Source of the DNA: Setoptus koraiensis
Lineage: Eukaryota; Arthropoda
Assembly (NCBI GenBank): GCA_048013815.1
Contig: CM106586.1
Location: forward strand, 19,096,001-19,160,000
DNA length: 64,000 bases
Reading direction: 5' to 3'
How positions within the stretch are numbered: the first letter of the stretch is position 1; each line of letters starts with the position of its first letter. The translations under genes were made by a program, and so were the position numbers. Under the pieces are notes generated by a model. It made no database searches and was not told the DNA's origin. It saw nothing but the letters and a program-made list of their open reading frames with translations. Shown in pieces: positions 55,228 to 64,000 of this stretch.

Positions 55228-56661
55228 TCATCTATACTGGGGTAAATTGGCTTGAATAATTCTTTTGGCTGAATCTAGACGACCTTGCTGTAATTGTATA
55301 TAGAGAAGACAGATTGTCATTTGAATAGGGGTTGGTTGTTGTGCTTTGCTTGCATTTACAGACTTGAGCAACATCTCTGAGGCCTTGTCATATTCTCCTC
55401 TAAGGGCGTAAGCAACACTAAGATTGTATGTTAGTACAGTGTTGGGCGCATTTGTTTCCAGTTGCCTTCGCATATCCTCCCCGCGTATGGTGCCTTTACT
55501 AACGGCTTCCTTAAGGAGACGCTGTTGACTTTTTAATTGTTTTACAATGACATTAGAGGGTGGTAATTTTGGCAAGTGTTTCACTGGTACTCTCTGATCG
55601 TCATCGCGATTCTCTGTGCTACTAGTTGCTGTTTTAAGGCTTGTGGCACTGAATTTGGAGCAAACATCTGATATCTGTTGATTGACATTGCTTGTATTTT
55701 GCATAGTTACAGCCAACGATGTGGCTAAGTTGAGCAAATCAGCATTGAGAGTTTGCAGTGCCTCGTCAATGCGATCAAGAAGAATGCACGCCTCTGCATG
55801 ATACAAGTAGGCCAATACTTTCTGATAGCCTTGTGGGGAACTCTTCAGGCATTGTGTAGTATATTTGTGAGCCGGCACAGGCTCTGCCATACACAGCGAC
55901 ACATAAGCCAGATTAATGTAGACAGTGTTTCTTAGATTGTACAACTCTGCCCTATTTATAGATTGGTATGGATTGGCAAAAGACAATTGTTGCGACAACA
56001 ATCTCGTATTGGCAATTTGGTCCGGGTTAGCTGCTGAAGGCGCTGGTATGTCATCGGTCAACAGGGATATATCACTATATTCATTGATTAATGCCAAAGA
56101 TTTAGCCAAATAACCTCTGACTGTCTCTAGGAAGGCTTTAGGTGATTGTTGTTGGTCATTGCTGCTATTCGAATTCAATTGTTGTCTTTGGCACTTGTGA
56201 TAGTTTGCGCCCACTTTAATTAGAATTTTCTTTCTGAAGTGTTGATTCTTCTGTATGGGATAATTGTGTTCTGGTATCACAGACGTGGTGCGAAATAGAT
56301 GCTGTTGCTGTTGCTCAACATTCGCTTGTACGTGGTCGAATTCGGTCATTTTGGCCCTACGTGACATAAGCAATGATTCGGCTAAACGAAACCATAGGCG
56401 CGGATTTCTAGGATACAATCTGACTAGTTCTGCAAATATCACGCAAGCTCTATCCGGGCAGCCTGTGAACAAATTAACTATGGCATAATTGAAGGAAATA
56501 TCATCGCTTGAGTTAGCTCTCTTGATTAGTTTACTGAATTGGTACGCGGCCATATGACGTTTACCATTGATAAAATTAGTAATTGCTTCATTGTTGGCAA
56601 GAACAGGCCAGGCAACATCGGTCTCGTCGACACCCTCTAGCAAGTTGAACGCCATACCCAT
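55228..56661 (-). CDS. CNOT10: CNOT10-like protein lacking the N-terminal part
   Basis: CNOT10 is a TPR subunit of the CCR4-NOT deadenylase that pairs with CNOT11. The 477 residues match the C-terminal 60% of the family: NNEAITNFINGKRHMAAYQF, NYAIVNLFTG with LVRLYPRNPRLWFRLAESLL, YINLAYVSLCMAEPVPAHKY, LAYLYHAEACILLDRIDEAL and a final TPR NLSVAYALRGEYDKASEMLL. Human CNOT10 is about 744 residues, so roughly 300 N-terminal residues are missing. An in-frame TAA stands 12 bases before the ATG and no acceptor site lies at the start, so missing 5' exons are not obvious. It may be a 5'-truncated duplicate or retrocopy, or a genuinely short form. No introns interrupt it. Confidence 0.7.
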   Translation of the reverse strand: MGMAFNLLEGVDETDVAWPVLANNEAITNFINGKRHMAAYQFSKLIKRANSSDDISFNYAIVNLFTGCPDRACVIFAELVRLYPRNPRLWFRLAESLLMSRRAKMTEFDHVQANVEQQQQHLFRTTSVIPEHNYPIQKNQHFRKKILIKVGANYHKCQRQQLNSNSSNDQQQSPKAFLETVRGYLAKSLALINEYSDISLLTDDIPAPSAANPDQIANTRLLSQQLSFANPYQSINRAELYNLRNTVYINLAYVSLCMAEPVPAHKYTTQCLKSSPQGYQKVLAYLYHAEACILLDRIDEALQTLNADLLNLATSLAVTMQNTSNVNQQISDVCSKFSATSLKTATSSTENRDDDQRVPVKHLPKLPPSNVIVKQLKSQQRLLKEAVSKGTIRGEDMRRQLETNAPNTVLTYNLSVAYALRGEYDKASEMLLKSVNASKAQQPTPIQMTICLLYIQLQQGRLDSAKRIIQANLPQYR

Positions 56662-58689
56662 GGATGAGTTTTATTATTGATAATTACGATTTATTTATCG
56701 ATCGGCTAATAAGTTAATTTTCTTGAGGTGATTATGTCGGAACGAATGGTTATTTGGAAAGCGTGTTTTTTCCCATTGAGAACCATGGCTTGCATGGCGC
56801 GCACAAACATTAGGTTGCGTGACGCGCGAATCGCACACTGCATTCACGCGCTTCCTGTCCATTGCTCCGTATAGTTTACGCCACCTGGCAGGCGCTTTTT
56901 GAAACTGTTTGAATCGGTTGGCGCACAAAATGCCCTCTCGCGCACCATGCCGCAAGTGGGATTCTCATGTTGGACCTTTTCGGATCTAATTCGACGAGTA
57001 TCACGGAGACGTAATCAGCTTCATTTGGGCGGCGGGGCTGACATCCAATGAGTATTACAGGGCCATCATTCGTAGAACCAGTGAGCTGGGGCCCCTTAGT
57101 CTCAGGGACGGCGTTCTTTCGTTTCTGGTGAAGTTCACAATTCAAAGAGACACCCTCTTCGTGGATGTCCACTTTCAAGGAGTCGTGAGCGTCTCTGGCG
57201 ATTCTCCTCTGGTTATCGGATATTTCAAATCTGCCAAAATGCATCGGGCCAGGTGCTCCCGCAGAGGCGTTCCAGTCCTGCTGTCGTTTCGAAATGCACT
57301 ATGACTTGCGAATTTCTCCTAAAGGGTGAGCTCACTGTGCTTTCTCACATTACGTCATACAAACGCTTACCATAACTATGCGTGACTATTTCATTGCAAC
57401 AAGAATTCGACGAAAAGTAAGACTTGATATCTAGACAAGCCAAGGTTGATACAAAGATGAGTTGGGAAGATGATTGCTTTGTCATGGCTGTAATAAATTT
57501 GAATTGTTAATCCTCCCTCAATTTGCACAGATCGTAAGACATTCAATATTAGCTATATAGAGAAGTTGTATCTGTTAATTAGATAAGGCAGCTTTGCCAA
57601 CTTATTATGCATTCATCGCAAGTTCATATCCAATCAATTTGTTTGTGCCTCGTTCGCATGCTTACACGCGAAATTGGCAGAAGGGAGAATCCATGAGCTT
57701 TCTATTCAATGTTGTTTATGATGAAATTAGTCTCAGTAAATTGTTGTTATGATAGAGTAGATTCATAAATAAGAAATAGTGGAGAGTATACGCTCGTTAG
57801 TATGCATTCATCCACTTGTGCAACTGTTGTTGATATGCTGTGCTGTTAATTAGTTTCATTCGAATTCTAGTGAGAACAGTCTACATATATTAGATTAATC
57901 TCGCTAGTTTGAAACTGAAGAGTATCACTTTGACCAGTTGCAAATATTGCAGAGTGGTTAAGTAGTTGCCAAAGTGCGAATGAGAAGATTATACTTCCTG
58001 CATATTATTATTATTATAATGAGCCAGTCTCAAACACCGACTAATCATAGTTTTGACTTTCACACCATAGTAGCTGCCCAACAATAAAGCAACTATCACA
58101 CAATTGACACAATAGAAATCAATAGTTTCTCATGTTTGCATTCTCCCTTCACTATTAATAATGTTAATCGATGATGAGATATATATTGTTGTGAAACTAA
58201 ATATTGTTGTGCATATTAGTGGGTGACACATCTAGCCTCGATGACCGATGGTCTTCTATGCTACGATATAATTCATGTTTGAGTAGATGAACGTCCGTGA
58301 ACTAATATCGTATTCTTTTTTAACTACATTCCCGGTTTGTTCCTCGTTGATTTTGGTCATGAAGGAAAATGGATTTATTCAAACACACGATTTGAGGTTT
58401 AGACACAGTTTATTACGGCCAGTAAGCGAAATGAAAGTAAATTCATAAAGATCAATGCAATCACCACTTATTCTTTCTTCGCTCAATCCTCTTTCAACTA
58501 TTCATCAACTTGGTAACCTGGCTGAGTCATCTAATCGTTACTGATGATGATCATTAATTTAGTGTGAATATCAATAAAATAGTTTCAATTCATAGATTAT
58601 AATCTTGAACTCGCAAACAAGTAACTATACACAATACTGACTGACCAAATAGGAGTACTGAGGGAAAGGTTATTAGCTAACGACACAAA
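56662..58689. other. intergenic, one unrecognised frame
   Basis: On -, a 122-codon frame at 56876-57244 (starts MHFGRFEISDNQRRIARDAH) has mixed, protein-like composition but matches nothing I know. The local sequence is more GC-rich than its flanks, hinting at a decayed insertion. From 57300 to 58689 the DNA is AT-rich without genes and should contain the receptor promoter. Confidence 0.4.
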
Positions 58690-60416
58690 ATGCTCAGAAT
58701 GAGTAGTTTCAATCGCCATCTACTATGGTCAGCGATATTAATGATAACAACCATCCTGATCAACAGCGAGCTACAAGTCGCCTCTGATGGTAATGTAACA
58801 ACCGGTAATGTTTATTGACTTATAGTTTTCTATCAAGATTACCTGATTTTCTTTTGCCATAACAATTAACTTATATGCAAATTGATGTCATATGCATGAA
58901 TACATATGCGATATAATATTCTTGACTCTCAAAGGCCCAACAGTTCCTGATGAGGGTCTGTACATAAAAAAGCTAAGATTAGAACTGCTCAATCAGCGCC
59001 AATACGACAAATGGAGTAGACCAGTCAAAAATCATGCGACACAGACCAAGGTCGATATGAAGATAGTAGTTAATGAATTTGTTGAGTTGGACACTGTTCA
59101 ATCGACGCTAATCACGGATGCTTGGTTCCATATTTCGTGGAAAGACGAATATCTCACTTGGGAACCAAATGATTATGGTCAATTGAAACAGATACATTTC
59201 GGTTCGCATGAATTATGGAAGCCTGATATTGTTTTGATCAATACCGCCGATCAAGAAAATATGCTGGGTGTTTTCGCTGATTCAGATATTGTTGTTAATT
59301 CTACCGGCGATGTTACCTGGATCACAATGGGCCTACTGAAATCCAAGTGTCCAATCTGGGCAAACGATTTTCCATTTGCAAGCAGGCCAGTCTATTGTAG
59401 ATTGACTTTCTGTTCGCTCATATATCAGGCAAGTGAAGTGAATTTAACTACACCGGCTGACGAGTTTTTCTTGGAAGGCCCATGGTATGTGAATCAAAAG
59501 TTAGCGTTTATCAACATTACAAGCAATCGTTATGAAAGACATTTTGAGGGTTACGGTTCTTATTCATTTGAGTCGTTGACAGTTCAATTGAAACGAAAAG
59601 ACAGCTCGTTTGCAACAATTGTGCGCATACCAACATTAGTGTCAATTATGTTAGTGTTGTGTATGTTCTTCATGCCTATCACTTGGCCTGTCAGGATTCA
59701 CTTTGGCCTAGTAGCTGTACTCATACAACTAATATTGATACTTTACGTCGGACTTCAATTGGGCATTAACGCCATAGGCTTGGCTAGACCGAGTAAGTAA
59801 AAAGATTTACATACGATTTAACAAACAGCAATCAACGCTGCGTGATTGCGCGATTATAATTAGTGTAAATTTGCTCACTTATCACTAACACTGATACTAA
59901 TTGTCTCTATAACATGTTTAATTCAATACAGTCTCGGTACTTAGGGCGGACTTATTTCTCTCGTGTCTGGCACTTATATTAACGATAGTATTCAGACGTC
60001 TGTTAGTCAAAGCAAACTCGCTACCACAACTACCATATGTAGTGTCGTCATTGTTATCAGGACCTGTTGCACGGCTCCTGTGTTTTGGTATAAACCAAAA
60101 TGATGAACACTCAACAAGTGGCAACAATGATGGCTTACTGCCGACTATCCATTCCCATAGAACAGGAAATTTGTCCGAAGTATCAATCGGGGGGCAATAC
60201 ACAAGCGGCTCATCGGATGTTGAGCAGCTTACCTCGACCGATGATGACTGCATGCCCAATCTGGGCTCTAGATTATCATCGAATGGTCACCAACCGTTCG
60301 GTGCATCCATGCTGAAGATGAGCTCAAGCCAACAAGAATGGATGCTGGTCATTATATTTCTAGATAGGATACTGCTTGGTTTTTTTGCCTTCATAATGAT
60401 ACCCAGGCTTCTGTAG
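58690..60416 (+). CDS. divergent nicotinic-receptor-like Cys-loop channel subunit
   Basis: Three exons: 58690-58789 (a donor at 58805 would also fit), 58935-59792, 59932-60416; 480 residues. Exon 1 is a signal peptide (MLRMSSFNRHLLWSAILMIT). The extracellular domain keeps YDKWSRPVKN, AWFHISWKDEYLTWEPNDYG, ELWKPDIVLINTAD (loop A) and GDVTWI (loop B Trp). The Cys-loop reads CPIWANDFPFASRPVYC. Pre-M1 LKRKDSSFATIVRIPTL fits the family. M1 and M2 follow (VSIMLVLCMFFM, HFGLVAVLIQLILILYVGLQ), then M3 in exon 3, a short loop and M4 (WMLVIIFLDRILLGFFAFIM). It lacks the vicinal CC of alpha subunits and the GEK before M2. Probably an accessory or non-canonical subunit. Confidence 0.85.
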
Positions 60417-62059
60417 AAGCGCTTGAGCACCAAGAGACCATTGATAGGTCAAATCGTTTACGCAGCGTTATCTATCTATTCGACATTAAGTTGCATGAGT
60501 AACAACAAGCAAGGTAAACTAAAAGTTAATTCAACTTAGTGACAGCTCACTACTGCTGCATGTATAAGAACATTTGTCAATTGGCTCAGCTTGTATTGAA
60601 TGGTGACGAAAGAATAGAAATTACTAGGGTTACTGATGTCATCCTTGTTGTTGTCATTACTACGAATGCTCACAATGATATGCGACAAAATCTCTCTCCC
60701 TTTCTCTCCGGTTCTCTGGATGCGAGCTTGAGTCTCGCCATGTACTTTGTGTCACATCTTATTGCTAGTAGCGTAACATTCATGTGTACGCTGATGCTGG
60801 TACCGATTTTAAGATCGTCGTTTTTTGTCGTCAAGCTTGCAGCTTGTGCTGCATTTGCGTTGATGCGTATGTTATGTTCATAAATGAAAAGTGAAAAATA
60901 AGCAAATGTCAACTACACCGTTACTATTGTTGCAGGGATTTAGGTTCCTAGAAAGTCAACTCTATTTTCAACAATCTATTATTCCACGGTTCTTGAAGTT
61001 TGCCAGTAAAGACAACTATCTTGTTGACTATAGGAGAGTAGGAACAAACTCATGTGTCTATGTGTGACAATAATCAGTAAAGTTAGTCGTGTGAGTGTGT
61101 GCTTAGAAAGACAAGCTTCAGATTAGATTACGCCTCCCTATTTCGGCGACTCGGTTCGCCTAACTCAAAAGCATGTACAATGTAACGGAACTTGTTGAAT
61201 AATCGCAATAACACAGTAGTCTTGAGAAGTAACAGGCGCCAGTCGTCGTCGTAATAGTGGTCGTAGAGGCAGTGGTGGCATCGGCAATTACTGAGAATTT
61301 AGCTTGTGTGTCATATGGCCGTAGCGTAGTTATTTTTGCAGTCGGCATCAACGTGAGCTTGCAGAGGTATGCATGGGGTATGCTCATGGATAGATAGGTT
61401 GAGAAAGAAAGTTGCCTAGTGTTGTATACTTGTTTTAATAGCTCACGACAACAGTGCACATAGCTGATAACTTGTTGACTTGGGAATTGTTTCTCTGTCT
61501 CTATCTGTCTTTGATTATTCCTTCATCTTATTGAAGTTAATAATTTGTGTTTTTTCTTTCTCGAGAAGCGGATAGTGTAGTTGCAACTGTTTTTTTTTGT
61601 TGTTGTTCTTATTTCTTCGTGGTTGCCATTATGTAACTGAAAGGGAATTCCAAGCGAATGTAAGCGAGGAGAAAATGGAAAAGCCTTTTTCTGCCGCTGC
61701 TGTTCCAATTTTAAATCAAGATTAGATAAGTAGAACAAAAAAGGAAGTCAAGATGGATCGAATGGATACAGACGTCGGCCTGTTGCTTGCTTGCTCGCAG
61801 CTATCCAACTATGTTTGCCATGCAACAGTTTCATGTGTGTGTGTGTGTGTGTGTGGTAAAAGCACGCCGTTCTTTTTATCCGAGTGTGGCGGTGAACACA
61901 AGTTGGTTTTGAATCCGGATTTGAGATTAATCAAGCATCGGCTCTTAATTATTAATAATATTATTAAAACCATTATTGATGACGTCGGTGCCGATGGTGC
62001 TGCAAGGTAAGTTGTAAAAGTTGTAGAGACTGGTGGCTGTAAAAAATGTTCAGATATAA
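60417..62059. other. region downstream of the receptor gene, no gene seen
   Basis: AT-rich, includes the presumptive 3' UTR of the receptor gene and a TG microsatellite at 61834-61855. Frames here are short and unsupported. Confidence 0.45.
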
Positions 62060-64000
62060 TCACTCATGGCTATGGCGAGCGCATTTGAATAGATTCACAA
62101 AAAACTTTCCAGACAGCATTTGCATCTGACCGGTCAGCGTTACGCCGGCTCCAGGAGAACATGGCGCCAACATGTGTGACCTGAGCGCAAATTGAATACG
62201 CTTGCCGATAATACCGGTGAGAGCGGGCAGCGGTAAGAGCGGCCGGCGAGCTGTCCCGCGGGCCGCTACCGTGCAGCGCACACAGATTTCGGGGAGTGCG
62301 GGAGAGAGTTGCTCGGTGTGCCCGGAAAGAAAGCACAAAGCACTTTGTGCCACAAAGACACAGTCGTTTGCCGGGGATGTCGCCGCAACATGGGAGTGTT
62401 CAGTGAGCGCTCGGGAGGGCGCCAGAGGGAGTGATCGATAGGAAGTGACTGTTGCGGCCCCCTGTGCACCGTTTGCTCCTTTGTGTGCGCTCTGTCGCCG
62501 AGATGTCTGCCCCGGCCAAAATCGAACTTTTCGTCGATGCACACTGACGCTGGCGGTACAGTTAGTGTTGACAACTTGCGAGACGGCATCGCACAACTGT
62601 GACACACACACACACACATTCACTGCATAACATTTGTGAGTGAGTTCATATAGGCGAGCGAATTGATAAACAATTCGACAATGAGCACAAAATTAGCTGC
62701 GGCTCATCGAACTATTTCGGTTCGGCCGGCATCATGCATGTGCTAGCGCATGTGTGCCGTGTGCAATGTTGGAGTGGCACCGTGTATCGGCATGTCTCGG
62801 CACATGTATCTCATTGGCAGCCCATGAGCCTGGCTGCCAGTGGTAGCCCATCGTTGCCTATCGTGGCCTGTGGTAGGCAGTAGGGTAGCGGCTTGCAAGT
62901 GCGGGGCGGCTGGTTATGCGCATTACGCTATGGGCTCTGGCCGCTGTTGTCGCTGTTTAAGTTTTAAGTTCGATTGAAAAGTTCGCTACACAACTTGTCA
63001 GTTTGTACTTGTGAGAGCAACAACTGGTCTGTGCGTCTGTGTGTGTGCCCCCTCAGCTAGCCAAGGAGCTGTTGTGTGTTTGTGTGCGCGTTTGCGTCTC
63101 ATGATCCCATCGCTGCACACACACACTGCATTCGCTGGAAACATTCACATGAGACTCATGGTGAGAGAGTCGGCCAGTTCGTTAGTTCTAGCGACCGGCA
63201 GCCAACTGCCGAAGGTGAAAGAAAGCAAATACAGCAGGCGCTGCTGAATGGTGGTCGGCTCGAATCGATGCAGTGTGTATCGCAAGTTGCAACGAGTCGA
63301 GTTAGCGCACACACTCGCATTAGAGCGAGATACATAAGAAAAACACACACGATCTCGACCGGCAACAGCAGCGGCCGCAGCCAGACAGTCGAGCAGCCAA
63401 CAGTCGAGCAGCCAACAGTCGAGCAGCCAAACAGTCGGGCAGCCAAACATCCGAGCAGCCAGACATCGGAGAGAGCAAAAGTATTGGATGCTTCAGTTAG
63501 AGTCAGTCGTTCGCTCGTATAGTATCGTGTGTGTGTGTGTGTGTGTCTAGCGTGTACCTAAACTAGTGCTACCTCTGCGGACAATAATATCTCCATTAGC
63601 AACATCACACACACAAGCAAACACACACACACACACACACACAGCAACAGCGAGCCAACACACACAAGTGATCGTAATATTTTGAATGTTCCACAGCACA
63701 CTGCCACAGTGTATAGCAGCACAGATTGTGATAGTTTTCTCCAGCTTCATCTTCGGACGCCAGCTATTGTTGTGGTTATTGAATATCCACTGCCAGCGTC
63801 CACACTCTTTTTTACCTGCATACAGGACATTCAACTGCTAGGACAAATAACCCATTTGACAATAATATCTCTCATCACCCATGATTCGATCTTCATCGCC
63901 ACTATTACCATTACTACTATTACTATTATTATTATCTTCATCACTATTATTATTATTATCGCTGTATTAATATTGTTAGGACTTATTATTGTGTTATCAC
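62060..64000. other. GC-rich then repeat-rich right end, no gene seen
   Basis: GC content rises at 62100-63500, then falls in an ATT/ATC-rich tail. Holds a GT run at 63527-63546, a CA run at 63620-63643, a 15-bp repeat at 63386-63446 and TATTAT-type sequence from 63900. The GC-rich part could be the promoter or 5' leader of a gene to the right. Confidence 0.4.
63386..63446. repeat. 15-bp tandem repeat
   Basis: Three exact units CAGTCGAGCAGCCAA and a fourth with one change, offset by one base. Confidence 0.9.

Noticed and set aside
63076-63522. 148-codon + frame with repeated TVEQP
   Set aside because: The periodicity is that of the 15-bp DNA repeat, which is open in more than one frame.
1-64000. 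Endogenous viral, LTR, Polinton or LINE sequence; tRNA or rRNA genes; CRISPR
   Set aside because: No recognisable capsid, envelope, polymerase or integrase frame, no LTR pair, no cloverleaf with A and B boxes and no spaced repeats were seen by eye. Old fragments could be missed.

Overview
The window looks like nuclear DNA of an animal: genes carry GT-AG introns, intergenic DNA is long and microsatellite-rich, and the gene set is metazoan (choline acetyltransferase, a Cys-loop receptor, HP1, Integrator and CCR4-NOT subunits, SPO11). An arthropod is most likely. A mite or other chelicerate is my guess, not something the sequence proves. No rRNA, tRNA, CRISPR array or viral element was recognised.

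Layout. 0.2-6.7 kb: choline acetyltransferase (ChAT) in five exons on +, with a 3.7 kb second intron. 7.4-9.0 kb: degenerate coding remnants, including a BESS-like motif. 9.7-10.6 kb: a DNA-transposon derivative with about 240 bp terminal inverted repeats. 12.2-13.5 kb: three-exon aquaglyceroporin on -. 16.76-16.93 kb: broken fragment of the ChAT 3' end. 17.8-19.7 kb: acidic ERICH3/DUF4590-like protein on +. 20.9-23.6 kb: repeat-rich stretch with two abutting hAT-like MITEs and a split repeat. 23.8-33.4 kb: gene-dense block with HP1 (+), INTS10 (+), SPO11 (-), a secreted CRAL-TRIO protein (-) and a LIM-only protein (-). 33.4-49.3 kb: 16 kb with no convincing gene, becoming GC-rich, with microsatellites, a TTACGTAA array and perfect palindromes. 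49.3-52.2 kb: single-pass membrane protein with PPxY motifs (+). 52.2-55.0 kb: tandem duplication of a secreted-protein gene (-), one copy intact and one decayed. 55.2-56.7 kb: CNOT10-like gene lacking the N-terminal part (-). 58.7-60.4 kb: very divergent nicotinic-receptor-like subunit (+). 60.4-64 kb: no gene recognised.

Logic. ChAT makes acetylcholine, and a receptor of the acetylcholine-receptor family lies 52 kb away. I see no sign that they are co-regulated, and the receptor has lost hallmark residues. HP1, INTS10 and CNOT10 are chromatin/RNA-machinery genes, each read here as one uninterrupted exon. Neighbouring SPO11, LIM, aquaporin, ChAT and receptor genes keep introns. Exon boundaries come from GT-AG sites plus reading-frame continuity and remembered family sequences; no search or transcript data were used.
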